From assembly GCF_028858725.1 (NCBI RefSeq), contig NC_084763.1, positions 4,526,001-4,590,000 on the forward strand: a stretch of DNA of 64,000 nucleotides, given 5' to 3'. The stretch's first letter is position 1, and every line of letters starts with the position of its first letter. Source of the DNA: Colius striatus (lineage: Eukaryota; Chordata; Aves; Coliiformes; Coliidae). Shown piece by piece: positions 27,471 through 40,087 of the stretch. Made by a program: the position numbers and the translations under genes. The notes below the pieces were generated by a model, which ran no database searches, was not told where the DNA came from, and saw only the letters and a program-made list of their open reading frames with translations.

Positions 27471-27728
27471 ATAGAATAAGAGAATGGTTTGGTTTGGAAG
27501 GGATTGTCTAGATCCAACCTGGCCTTGAACATTTCCAGAGATGGGGCATCCACGACCTCTCTGAGCAACCTGTTCCAGAGTCTCACCACCCTCACAGGGA
27601 GGAACTTCTTCCTAATATCTAGTCTAAATCTACCCTCTTTCAGTTTAAAGCTGTTACGCCTCATCCTGTCACTACATCTCACACATCTGTCAACTGCCCA
27701 CAGGTCAAAAGGGTGGGCACCCAACTAG
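27471..27728 (-). mobile_element. CR1 LINE 3' fragment
   Basis: ATAGAATAAGAGAATGG, then TGGCCTTGAACATTTCCAGAGATGGGGCATCCACGACCTCTCTGAGCAACCTGTTCCAG and ACTTCTTCCTAATATCTAGTCTAAATCTACCCTC: unmistakable minus-strand CR1 of an older subfamily. The minus strand keeps 90 open codons. Confidence 0.95.
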
Positions 27729-30177
27729 GCTGCCTGATGTTCTCATGACTTTGTCCAGTGAGAAGCAGGGCTATATCTGTGCTTGAGAGGAGGTGAAGAG
27801 ACTGTTATACTGCCACGTTTGATGTGAAAGAGCCTGAAGCATATCCAGTGACACTGCATTTTGGTTACCTTTAAACTCTGAGGACCATGAAGTTCATGCT
27901 GGGAAATAAAAACAGCAGAAGAAAGAAGCTTCTGAATCCACATCAAAACAGTTGAAAATGGGTTTTTTTTCAGATTTTGGGGAAGTAGAGAGCAGAAGAG
28001 CTCACAGTGCAGCTCTCTTCTCAGGAATCTTTCAGAGAGAAGTGGATCTGGCAAATTAATGTTACTGGGACGATAACATTTCTATCACACTGGGAAGGAA
28101 AGGGAAATAGCCCAGTGGGAAAAACACAGATGGGAAAAGATGTTAAGAGATCTTCACTGCAGCACTTTACCTTCTTGTGATGCTCTCCTCACATCTCTAT
28201 GTACCAGTGCCTTTTGATCTGTGTGTCCTCCTTTATGTCAGTTCACAGCAGGCTGTGAGGAGACACGCAGCGCTGAGCAAACCCGCCAGCTCACACGCAG
28301 ACTGGAAGGAGACAGGGGATTCAAACTGCAGGGACCAACACAGCAAGAGTAAAAGGTGCTCTTATCTACTGACATCCAGATGCTATCCATAACCCCAAAA
28401 CTGCAAACCACATGGTATTTTTAGCTGTGCTTCAGGAATGCTCGTGGATTTGCCCAAGATGTAAAGATCTAAAGGTAGATGGATCAGGTATTTGTGCCAG
28501 GCAGACTGATGGGGTATTCATGCCAGCTACTGAAAGGCATGTTTGCCAAAATAATAAGAATCTATAACTGGTCATGTTTCAGAGAAGAAAGAACAGCAAC
28601 AAGCCACTGAAAGGCCATCTAGAGAGAGGAAGAGGTGCTCCAAACCACCAGCACTCAGCCATGACAGGATCTTTACACAGTGTTTACACCCAATAGCTCA
28701 GAAACTTCTTTTTTGTACTTTTTCAGGGGTTTTTTGGTACTTTTCTTATAAACCTGGGAGAGTACCAACCATGCTGAAATAATCTCCAAGTATGCTGCAC
28801 AGCCTAACCTCACCTGCCTAACCTTTGCCAACCTGTCAGCCTCACCAGGCTGCACAGACATTGCTGTGCAAAGCATCCTTCTCTACTCCCCACCAGCAAC
28901 CTGCTTCCTGGACTTGCGTGCACCAGGAGGATCTTCTGGGAGACATGTTGCTTGGGAGCTATAACCAACACACTGCACTAACACCCTCTGTCTTGAACCC
29001 AGACTCCTGCCTGATACTAAAATATTTGGTACTATTAGCACAGATGAGAACCCTTATCCCAGGAATTAAGGTTCTTGTGCAGGAGGATAATTTCACACCT
29101 CACCCTGGGTAGTGATATCCCCAGGTAGCAGAATTTGTGCCATTTATCTCACTATCTCCTAGTGCAAGTGAGCTGCTGTGCTGGTGATCTGACAGGTGAC
29201 TCACACTGAGCAATGCCTGAACCTGCTCTGCTGAGAAGCAAGTTCCAGCTGCTTGGCTGTGTATTGGCCTTCAGCTTTCCACAAAATGGTGCCCTACATT
29301 CTGGTAAAGCTGCTATAACTATGTGAAGAAGAAAATGCTGATGTTTTCTCAACCCCTGATTCCCCAGACTGGCAAAAGAAATGCTGTGGGTTTGCTCCCA
29401 GGAGAGCAAGGTGTTCACCAAGCGCTGTCCGAACCCCACCAGCATCCCTGCAGGCTTCATCCCTTTGTATTGGTCTCATAAAACAGTGCTGTAAAGGAAA
29501 GAAAGACCTTGTCCAAAACAAACTTCTGTTGTTTGGGGATAAAACAGTCACTTAGATCGAGAAGTATTGAACATTTTTGATAGTTAATAACGAAAGCATT
29601 TGAAATCTCATTGCAGCTTCATTGGCTCAGCATCTCGAAGGTTAGCTCAGCCTATTCCTCCAAAGGCTTGCTAGGGCAGAATTAGCCAGAACATACATCA
29701 TCTCTTTTACAGGCAGCATCATTTCTGGTCTCTTCAGAAACAACCACGTGGATCAGAAGGATTATTGTGGCATTAACTGCTCTGATTACATTCCCTACAG
29801 TTTAATAACAAGAGCAGTGAGACTGTAGGTGTATCAACAGGGTTTTGGGTTTGCAAGCAAAGAAAGTTGGGGGTTATTAGAAGAATGTGAGAACAGAAAA
29901 GGTTACACACTCAAATGTGCCTCTTAGGGTACAGCTGCCATACTCTGTGGGGCAAGAAAAATGATCTCTCAATATACCATCATGAGTTTTCTGATAAGAA
30001 GCTATAGGGAGTTTGTTAGGAAAGCTGTAGATCCATCTTGTCACATCCAGAGTACTTCAGCTGTGAACTTAACTCACAAAATATAAGGCAACCACGTTTG
30101 GTAACATCTGCCTTTGAAAGATATTAGCTATGGTCTGTGCATGCTTTATGTTCCCATTTATCTCCTGGTGCCCACAG
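27729..30177. other. intergenic, no recognisable feature
   Basis: No gene or repeat recognised. Confidence 0.5.
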
Positions 30178-30753
30178 TGATGGGTTTGGCTGGGATTGAG
30201 TTAATTTTCTTCCTAGTAGCTGGCATGGGGGTGTTTTGGGTTTGTGCTGAAAACAGTGTGGATACTACAAGGATGTTTTGGTTACTGCTGAGCAGTGCTT
30301 GCACAGCGTCAAGGCCTTTTCTGCTCCTCACTCTGCCCTGCCAGCGAGGAGCCTGGGGGTACACAAGGAGCTGGGAGGAAACACAGCTGGGAGAGCTGAC
30401 ACCAACTGACCCCAGGGCTATCCCAGACCCTATGACACCATGCTCAGCAGACAAAACTAAAGAGAAAAGGAGGGACCCCCAGAGTTACAGCGTTCTGTCA
30501 TCATCATCATAGTGTGCTGGAGCCCTGCTGTCCTGGGGATGGCTGAACACCTTCCTGGCAAGGGGAAGCAGAGAATACATTCCTTGTTCTGCTTTGCTCA
30601 TGAGCACAGCTTTTGCCTTATCTATTAGACTGTCTTTGTCTCAACCCATGAGTTTTCTTCTTTATACTCTTCCTATTCTCTCTCTCATCCCCCCACCAGG
30701 GAGCAAATGAGTAGCTGTGGGGCTGAGTTGCCAAGTGGGATTAAACTATGACA
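30178..30753 (+). mobile_element. solo LTR of an avian endogenous retrovirus
   Basis: About 576 bases beginning TGATGGGTTTGGCTGGGATT and ending in CA (ACTATGACA). Blocks known from common avian ERV LTRs appear in order: GTGCTGAAAACAGTGTGGAT, TCAAGGCCTTTTCTGCTCCTCAC, GGGATGGCTGAACACCT, TGTCTTTGTCTCAACCCATGAG. No internal gag, pol or env sequence follows, so it is a solo LTR. A matching target duplication was not seen, so the ends may be off by a few bases. Its 132-codon open frame is not a gene. Confidence 0.85.
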
Positions 30754-33700
30754 TAACTGCACCAGTTGCTGGATTTTTTTTAATCAATAAAGAGAAACTT
30801 ACTTCTCATTGGAAATAAAAAGCTAGAAAATGGGGTCTCAGGGAAATGGTGGCTGCTGCCTGTACTCTTGTTCCTTCTGGGTAATGGTTTCCCCAAGGAA
30901 GTATCCTCCTCTCTCCATGAAAAGTTGTTGGTTGGTGCTTCAGGGAGGAAAGCAGAGAGGTAGCTGCAGAACCTTACATCTAAAATTACAAGCTACCAGT
31001 GAAGTCAAAGGTATTTTTCCCATGCACATTTACTGAAGATAATACAGAGGAAGTTTACAAATCTATTGTTCCAGCTCCCTGTGCTTGTTAAAGTGCAGAA
31101 GACAATCTGTAGTTGCTTATTTTGTATCTAAGCAACTGTCAGACTCTATATCTACTAATAAGAAAGGGTGTAATTATATGCCTCTCCTTTAATTAGCAGC
31201 AGATGCCTGTGTTTATGAAATAAAAAGTAAGATTTTCTGAAATGCAGAGTCTTGCTTATACATAAATTAGAAGAACACTGCTTTAGGCTCCTAAAAAGCT
31301 TTGTCTGGCTGTGGCAGCCTGCTCAGGGCAGGGTACAGGACACCTACAGCCAGCTGCCCGTGAGTGTTACACCACAGGCTCAGAGCCCAGCTGTCCTGAC
31401 TGCATGGGAGACCTGCAGGGCAAGGATAAATCAGCATTTAATGTGCTTTTTGTTGACACTCCCAGTGCTGGCATGAAGCAGGTGCTTGTCTGATTCCAAG
31501 ACCAAGAACCACCAGCACAGGGCCTGCTTTGAGTGACCTGTTTCATGGGGTAACTTTCTGCAGGACGTAGTTGCAGAGCAACCAGCACCAGGGCAGAATC
31601 CTTAACATGAATCCCTGATCTCAGCCAAGTGCTCCAGCAGCACATAGTGATGCAATGCAGCATTTTTCTTTGGAAGGAATAACAACAGGGGCTACTGCTG
31701 AGAGTCCTTCTTTGCATGTAAGGGGGAAAAAAAAAGAGTACCAGCAAAACAAAAGAAAACCCACTCAGAAATGCATGAAGACACATGCAGTCAGAGAATA
31801 TAGGTAAGAGTAACCTTGTCCAGGGTAGAAAATACTTGTTAGATGAGTCTCTAATTTCCATTATTCAGTATTTTTAGCCTTGTTTCCATGGAAACAGCAC
31901 TTGTGCTGTGATGCTGTCCTGCAAGGGAGTGAATGGATGCACAAGCATATGTACATCTTGTGAATTCTTCTCCTGGCCTCCAGCAACTCGGAACAAATTT
32001 GCCAGAAAAGGTGAGGTTCCAAAGGATTATTAGATGCAAGAAGTTTTGTGAAAGCATCCAGGTTAAGGGAAAAGTGATCTTCTAAGTTGTCCAGCCAGAA
32101 GAACTCTCATTAAACAGCAGAGAACCTGCATGAGAGGAGAAAGAGGCCACTCCTGTAACTACTGCACCTCCAGAAGGTGCTTCAGTAGGAAAATCCGTAC
32201 TTGCTCGGACATCAAACACCCTGATACACTGTCTGCCCCAAGGCACAGATCTGTGGGAAGTCTGTTCTTGGGTGTGGAAGTTGAGGTTTCTGTTTAGAAA
32301 CTGTCAAGACATCTCCCCTGAAGGTATGGGACACCAACAGAATAACTCACATGTGCCTGGCCATCTTTCAGGGTGCCTTGCCCTGCCACCTGCACCCCTC
32401 AGGAAAAACAAAACAAAACAGACACCCAGGTTTGGCCCATCTCTTCACTTCCCTGAAATGAGTTAGCATGCTGCCTCTGAGTCATGTAGACAAGAAAAAC
32501 AACAGGCTGGATCATCAAGCTAAAGGAGGGAGAACTGCTGAGCATCCATCACCACGTTCCTCCTTTTGCTTACCTTTATATCACTAGTTTTTGTGCCCCT
32601 CTGTCACTGTTGGTAATCCAATTACAAGAACTAAGTTAGACAAGACTGCACCCTAGTAGGCTTACAGGAGCATGCAAGTGTGTAACCGGTACCTTTGTCT
32701 CCTTGGACTGCACTTGCTCATCTCTAATCCACTCTCTGTGAGCCCTGGCAGCCATTTCTCTGCTCTCTGCAGCCGAGGCTGTCAGCAGAGGCACACACCA
32801 GGTGCCCCAGTTTGTTCTCTCCTGGACTCTGCAGCTCTTGACCAGAGTTCAAGGTCACCCCAAGGGCACATTCCTCTAGGTACTTGGTTTTCCCCAGGCC
32901 CAGTGTTAATGCAGAGTGTGCCAAGCAGTGCCTCCACGACAGGTATCCCTCAGAGCACGCATGGATGCAGAAGGATCTGGTTGAAGGAGCCACCTGCTAT
33001 CTGGAGCATTTGCATTTTAAAGCTTTAGAGGTTACTTTATTTAAGAGGATCTTTCTGACAAAGCCTCATCTTCAATATAGTTTATGAAATCATCCATGCT
33101 TACGGTTAGCTGTGTAAAAATCACTGTGATCTGCACTAATCAAAGCTGTAGATGAGGAAAAATCTGTGCACACCTACATTTGTTTTCCAAGTGACCTGTA
33201 CAGCTGCTGAGCACTGTCACAGGATTATCCTCCTCACAACAGGAGCTTTGTACCTCTTGCTACATGCAGAGACAGTTTTAAGAACCTGTGTGCAGGTAAC
33301 ATTTAGTAACAGGCAATAATATACTGAGTGTGCTCCAAAAGCCAGAGCGTTTCCAGTGCTGTCATACAAACGTTATTGCAGCTGTGAGGAAACAGGGATG
33401 CTCCAGGGAACAGTACAAGACACAAGAAGTTTTTACTTCTATTACCCCGAGTTTCCATCTCACCTCTCCACAGTGGATGGGAGTCCACACCAAACAGCTG
33501 CCACAAAGTCACAGGACATAACAAAATTAACCTAGGTAAATTCATCCTGGGCACATGCTCTTCCTCTGCCATAACCAGCCTCTTACAGCATGTGTGGTTT
33601 TGAAGGCTCTACATCAAGGCAAAAACCAGTAAGTTTCCAGTAATATAGTCACCTTCAGGACACTTTGCTTTTGCTACCCATCAGCATAAGCAGCTATCCA

Positions 33701-36700
33701 AAGTGGTGGTCCTTGGACAGAGAGGAGGAGAGAGAAGACTCCCATACCTGCTATTACCTCCTCTTCAGAGATGAGGAGAAATACCTTCTACTAGCAAGGT
33801 TATAAACTGATGATGTAGGTCATGGCCATCAGCATTTCACACAACTCACTGCCCTTCTGCCCCTTAATTAGTGCTAATGGGCATAAGGTGTGATTTCGCT
33901 GAAAACTGGGGTGGCTCCATCGTTAAGCACCAGTGACAACCCTGTGGCAAAATACCACGTGTTTAGCACAGCCCAAGGTGCTGAAAAAAACCCCCTCTAA
34001 ACCCAAACAACTGTCTTCTAGGGACTTGAAAGGGAGCATTCAGATTTCCCCAGCATCGTCACAACCATCTCTTCTTGTAGCACAGCAAAACTTTCTCTTC
34101 CATCAGCTTGCATCATTTCATCTTGACCCTTAACAACGCTGTTGAAAATTTTCCACACAAAGCTGATGATGCCGCTGAGAATCAGGGATCTGGCAGCAGG
34201 GCAGGAGCTGTGGGACAGTTTGGGGGTTTAATATCTGTCCATAGCATGCCACCTAGTGCTGAGGAGCTGCCAGACACCCTCAGTCGTTTCTTTGCATTCG
34301 GGGATTGCAAGTGCACTGCGGAGTTTTGTTTACTTCGAAACAACGAGGGAAAAGATGTTTCAAAGTGGCCATACAACAGCACTGGAAAACAGAAACAAAC
34401 CAGGCAGGGGTTTTTCCCCACGGGATCTGCATCTGAATCTGTGCTTGATCACATACTCCTTTCCTACCTATGGAAATTAATACTTGCTGGAAACCACTCA
34501 TGAAAAACTTACTAATAGGACATGAAATGCTCATTCACTAATGAAATACAACTGGTGACAGCAAGAGGAGAAATAGATAAGAAAGCTATTTCTCTTACTT
34601 AAATAAGAAACTACATTTGCTTTGAGAAACTCCTGTCTACCACCAGCTCTTGGGCTCTTGCACCTTGACATGCTGTCTCTGCTTCCTATGGGCTGTGAGG
34701 TTCACAGACTATCCTTTTAGTCTCCAACTTTGGAGACTGGCATGTAAGCACCTGGCCTAATTCCCCTACTGAGACTGATCACTTAATGAATGGTCCTACT
34801 AATTTCCATAACCTAAATTTCCCCTTACAGTCAGCCTCTGCCAACAGTGTCAAATCTACCTGATCTGCTGCAGCTTCCCTCTTCCATCTGGAGACCCTCT
34901 GTGCCTATGACCAATTCCTAGCTTGCACTCAGTTCCCCAGATCTTTGTAAGCACTGGAAGTCACCTTCTCAATTAACTCATTCCCTTACCATTACTTTTC
35001 CCCTCCCTCCTTGGGTGAGGGGAGAAGTTTGTTTTCTTCACCTTTACACACCTTTTCTGAACTCTCTCTCCCAGCCTGTACAACTAAAGCTCTTTTCCCT
35101 TTCCTTCACTGCCATGGCTCTTTCTTCCTGCTGTTAGACCTTAAGCCCTTTCAACTTGAATTCTGTTTTCCTTCCACCACCTAAAATGCTACAATTCATG
35201 ACTTGATGCTGTACAAGTTCCTTTCTTCCATGCTTCCTCCTCTTTCTAAACTCATTGGAAAAGCTCCCTGTTACCCTGGCAGCTTTCCCTGCCCTTTCCT
35301 TCCATTTTCTCCTGGTTGTTTTTCTCTCTCTGACCACTTTAACACCATTCCTCTCTAAATGTTTTTCATCCCCCTGGTGTAACACCTGCTGTTAGGTTTG
35401 TAGCTGCCCCACAGTGACAGAGGTGTTACTGCTGACAAGCTTTTCTCCTGCCAGCCACATGTGCTCCTTTTTCCTACTGCTCTCAGAACAGGTCATGCTA
35501 CCACCACCTGCCATCCACTTCTCTCTGCTCTCACTTCATCACAGCAGTTCTTTAAGCCTAATCAGATAACTTTGCACTGCACCAGGGAAGGAGCCATCTT
35601 ATGCCAGGTCAGGGGGTGACTACAAACCATGCTATGTAGATTCACAAGGAGATTGTCCAGGAATGCTGACTAAAGGTAGAAAATACCTAAAAGCTATATA
35701 ACTCCTGCAGAGCAAGAAAGCAATTTAAGATGACCATGAAGTCTTACCTATCCCTTCACCTTTGCAGCACAGCACTCCAAGTCCAGTTTGCAGCTGGTGA
35801 GGATGGTGGGTGTGGACGGTGGGTGTGGGCAGCTGACAGAGTTGTCCCTGCACTTGGCTGGTTCTATAGCTCAGGCTCCAGGTCATCAGCCAAGGAGTGT
35901 TGATGATACCTAACACACACTTAAAGTTGGCAACGCTTAATTAAAAGCGATTTGCCTGTCCTACCACTAACATGAACTCGGAAAAGAAAACCTTATTGCA
36001 TGCAGTCACACCAAAAAGATACACTGGCAGTGCAGAGATTTGTGTTAGACGATTCCAGCCTGCCCTCTGCTGCAAGCTGAGCACACAGCGCCGTATCACA
36101 GCAAGTCCCCTTCACATAGGTTTTTGTCAGAACAATAACACCATGGCCCAGCCCTGTCTTTCATGAACATACAAACTCGAAAAGTCTTGTTCAAAACAGC
36201 AAAAAATAAGAGGTTTGGTAAGGTGTGGCAGTGAGGAGACTTAATCCTCAGTAGGAAACACAAAGGGGAGAAGGAGTTGTGTGGGCCCATCTTCAGACAG
36301 GGCTGGCGTTAGTTCTCTAGTTGTTGAAGTAGCTTCGACTGACATGGCAGCTTTCCCCCATAGCACCCTATGTACACTTTCACTGGAACACACTCTGAAA
36401 AGCAGGCAAGCTGGTGACAAATCCCAGTTCAATGCAATCACAAGTGTAACCACTGCAGTGCCCAAGACACGGGGCGCTCTTCTACTTCAGGCAACCGCTC
36501 CACTCCAGTGGAAGTCAGCTTGAGGAAATCCTGAACACTCCAACTCACACCTCACGAGGGATTGCCCTTCTGTCCTCTGCCCAGGCCTCAGGGTGTTACC
36601 TGCTGCAGACACTGAACTCAGCGGGTATGGCCAGGCCTGAGGTGGGCCAAGACAGGCTGGAGCTCAGCGCTGGCACAGGACGCCATTTTCCCATGCTCCT

Positions 36701-36713
36701 CATGGTCCCCATG
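30754..36713. other. intergenic, no recognisable gene; pyrimidine-rich stretch
   Basis: About 6 kb without recognised gene or repeat. From roughly 34620 to 35540 the plus strand is rich in C and T, with long CTTTCCTTCC-like runs. Open frames of 164 codons (31367-31861 minus) and 131 codons (34108-34503 plus, non-ATG start) show no recognisable protein. Confidence 0.5.
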
Positions 36714-36842
36714 GTCTTTCTGCATTGTGCTCCTCACGGGACAGCCTCATGGTCTTTCTTTCTGCCCTGTACTCCTCCTGCAACAGCCCCACTGTCTTTC
36801 TGGCCCGTATTCATCATGGAACAGCCCCACAGTCTTTCCACC
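36714..36842. repeat. imperfect tandem repeat, 38-42 base units
   Basis: GTCTTTC recurs at 36714, 36752, 36794 and 36832. Each unit carries a CTCCTC or CATCAT stretch and then CAACAGCCCCAC-like sequence, giving three diverged units of 38, 42 and 38 bases plus a partial one. Confidence 0.7.
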
Positions 36843-37280
36843 ATCATCAGGCAATGCCATTTCCCCACAAAAACTTTTAAAGCCAACCTCCAGCCTGAGC
36901 CCAGACCGAGCTGTGCCGTGAGGCAACTGTTACCTGAGGTTAGAGGTAGCTACTCCAAGTCAAAAGTTACTTTCTACAGAAGATGTCCAGAGTGAGATCA
37001 GTCCCATTTTTGTCAGAGGACAGAGGGTACTTGAAGGTAGAGGTTACTGGCAGGCCCATGCCCAGAGGCTGGTAAAATCGCCTCAGCCTCCATGACACGG
37101 AAGCTGCAAAGGGCTGCCCAGCCTGTCCCACCACGCCCGGCCCTGGGGGCCAGCCCAGGCGCCAGCAGCTTCCTGGCATGGGCAACAGAACCCCAGTGCC
37201 CAGGAGTGCCTTATGTTACAGGTGTAAATGCAGCCAGACATCACCATAAACAGAGCTGAGACAGAAGCAATACCAACACA
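36843..37280. other. intergenic, GC-richer, no gene
   Basis: A GC-rich patch (37120-37190, CCACGCCCGGCCCTGGGGGCC) with a few CpGs, but no frame or repeat recognised. Confidence 0.45.
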
Positions 37281-37502
37281 TTCTCATAAGAAAGGTGTTC
37301 CAGTCCCCTGATCATCTTAGTAGCTCTGTGCTGGCCTCTCTCCAGCACTTCCCTGTCCCTCTTGAGCTGGGGAGCCCAGACCTTGACACGGGACTCCAGA
37401 TGAGGCCTCACCAGGGCAGAAGAGAGAGGGAGCAGAACCTCCCTTTACCTGCTGCCCACACTCGATGCATCCCAGGATGCCACTGACTTAGTAAAATCAA
37501 TG
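37281..37502 (-). mobile_element. CR1 LINE internal/3' fragment
   Basis: TTCTCATAAGAAAGGTGTTCCAGTCCCCTGATCATCTTAGTAGC, then CTCTCTCCAGCACTTCCCTGTCCCTCTTGAGCTGGGGAGCCCAGA and GGCCTCACCAGGGCAGA, a typical reverse-complement CR1 block. Confidence 0.95.
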
Positions 37503-39988
37503 GCCAGCTTCTCCCAAGGATTTAGAAACATCACTCCATGCTATTAAAAAAAAAAATAAAAAAAAAGAGCTGCAACAACTGAAATACAGTTGTTACCATC
37601 GGGGACTACCACACTCAACTAGGGGAATTAGATTCAAGACTAAAGGCATTATTTGGGATTAGTAGTAACTGTAACCTTATCAGTAAAAGTTACTACAGTT
37701 CCAAATTTGAGTCCAGATTACAAAAACCTCAACCTGGATATCAAGCTTTTGGCTATTTCTCAGAACATAAAAGCATAAGGGAAAGTACTTAGAATAGTTG
37801 GGGGGAAAAAAAAGTTATGGGTTTTTTTTTACTCCAGCAGTACTTATCTATCATGACAAACTCCTAAAAATAATAAACACTATCTCAAATACAACTTTCA
37901 AAAGGCTAGCAGAGTAGCTACCTCCAAACCTTTCCCAGAAGCAACACCAAAAAATACATTAAAAAAATAAAGTTACATTTATAATTAATAAAGTTAATTA
38001 GTTCCATTTAAAATTAAATCATTTTAACTTAAATTTCAATTAAACTCCATTTAAAATGTCAATTTTAAAAATTCAGAGACAAATTACATCTGAAAAGCCT
38101 CAAATCCTCCCCAGGAGCAATACAAAACAGCAACTCTGAGTCTTGCTCTGCTGTGATAGCTCATGTTTTCAAGAAACAGAACTTCCAAAACTGTTTCTTT
38201 TAAACTAGAGAAACCTTGAAAACTCAGGTAGCTTCATCCACTAGTATAAAGCTAAAACTTAAGCTTAGTCTACTTGAATGTTCTCTCAGAATAAATAACA
38301 CAGGTTGAGATGTGATCCAGTTGAGAAGCAAGCACGTTTTAGTTAAAAGCGGAGTACAGCGCTCAGCTAATACAAAGAAAAGGAGCTGCTTTCCAAAGAA
38401 TTTCCTTGCTATTGTCAGCTACCTGACAAGAGGCAGTTTCAGAAGGAGAAGGTCGAAGTACTCAGGGTACTTGGAAATAGCAAAGGACTACCTTCAGTGT
38501 AGTTCAAACTAGATCCCACAAATCAGCCCTAAAAGCACTTGAAATAATCCTTTATCCTATTCAGGGATAAAAGAAATAGAAGGATCGTTAGCTGGCAATT
38601 TCAAAATAGGGGTTTGGGAAGAAGATAAATATGGGCTGAAATCACATTAAGACAAAAAAAATTGAGGAAAGCCCTCCTATCCTTCAATAGTTTGCTATTT
38701 CACCAGTGATCTGCAATTTGTTTGCCTCTTAAGACTTGCTTGCACTGATTTACGCAAGACAAGATAAACTCTTGACTCCTAAGTTTCTGGCAAACATGAC
38801 TGTAAGCTTTAGTCTCCACACAGAAACTACAGTAAGCATGGGATTCTACAGTCTTTGTCTAAACCAGTATTTTTAAAAACCCCAACAATAAAACTTCTTG
38901 GAGTGGCCATGGGGACCATTTACCTGCTGGGAAAAGTTAACTGCCCTCACAATCCTTTACTTGTTTTGCCCAGCTGCATGTCTTCTTAAACCCAGCCCTC
39001 GTGAAAACAAACTTTTGAACAGCTTCTGAAGGCAGATGGGCCTCACCACTTCCTCCTCGTGTACTCCAAGGGAGATGTGCTCCATTAGCTTTGGAAATCA
39101 ATATTTAGATCTGGCTGTTGTGTTGTACCACAAAGCACCTGTGAACACACATGGCAGCTGATACGCTGAGCTCCTTCACCACAGCACCAACTTGGGAAGG
39201 GCCCATAACTTATTTCCAATCCCTTCCAAAACGACACTTGTCTGAAGCCAAAGGACTCGAGAAAAGCCATGGACTCAGGTTTTCTAACTTGATTTTTTTT
39301 AATAAACTATAGAAGAACAAGGTAACATTTCAACCCGAGCCATGACAGCTGCATGCGTAGAAGCAGATACACACACGTCTCTGGATTTCTCTGTTCCCTT
39401 TAGGGAAAAAAAAGGAAGAAAATGGTCATGTGAAAGCTGCATGTAATGCACAGGGTTCCAGACATACTCAAATAAAAGTAGACTAAAGCAAGCACTAACA
39501 CAAGTGGGGAAAAAAATGTTTTAACAGTGATTCCAGACCTATGAAATATTATGAAGGAAACTTCAGTTCCAGGAATCTTTATGTTGAACCAAGTCACATT
39601 TTCATACAGTGTTAAAGTTGTATAAATTGAGGCACTAGAAACAAATGTACACAGTAGCTCAAATGCATCCAATGTGCAAACTGAAAAACCCACCAGTCAT
39701 AGTGTACTAGAAATTGAGAACTTAAAAGGTTGCATTAGACTCACACTTGCTCACATTGACACAGTGAAATGAGTGGAGAGCTTCAGGTTTTCCAGTTAGA
39801 GTAAAATCAGGTTCTGATTGTTGGTCCCAACAGTTATCTTCCTAGCTTTTTCTCATTGTCCTTGCTTGCCTCTCATGTATTCTCATCAGGTAAAAGAAAA
39901 CGGAGAGCTTCCCGTGCCACCATATTCAGCAATGTCAATGGAGAGATGCAAAGCAGCTGCCCTTGTGCATGGTTATATCTACAGTGCT
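37503..39988. other. intergenic, AT-rich; A-run at 37546-37566
   Basis: An interrupted A-run at 37546-37566 follows the CR1 piece. At 37960-38072 the sequence is strongly AT-rich with TCCATTTAAAAT repeated about 44 bases apart. Minus-strand ATTAAA at 39298-39303 could serve as a distal poly(A) signal for PDCD6IP. No gene recognised. Confidence 0.5.
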
Positions 39989-40087
39989 CAGAATCATGAC
40001 AGCTGGAAAAGACCTTTAAGATGATCAGATCCAACCACTCACCTCACATTGCCAGGCCCACCACTCAACTCAACCATATCTCCCAGC
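39989..40087 (-). mobile_element. CR1 LINE 3' fragment, short
   Basis: CAGAATCATGACAGCTGGAAAAGACCTTTAAGATGATCAGATCCAACCACTCACC matches the reverse complement of a CR1 3' end of the type seen at 6481. Confidence 0.8.

Noticed and set aside
27452..27724. 90-codon minus frame with protein-like look
   Set aside because: It is the translated CR1 3' region at 27471-27728, not a host gene.
30114..30512. 132-codon open frame, plus
   Set aside because: Lies mostly inside the solo LTR; not a gene.
31367..31861. Longest open frame in the intergenic part (164 codons, minus)
   Set aside because: No recognisable domain, uneven composition, no splice or promoter context; likely chance.
34108..34503. 131-codon open frame, plus
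   Set aside because: Starts at TTG rather than ATG; other frames on both strands are also open here; no recognisable protein.
39400..39693. 97-codon hydrophobic open frame, minus
   Set aside because: AT-rich downstream flank or distal 3' UTR; hydrophobic composition is expected from T-rich DNA.
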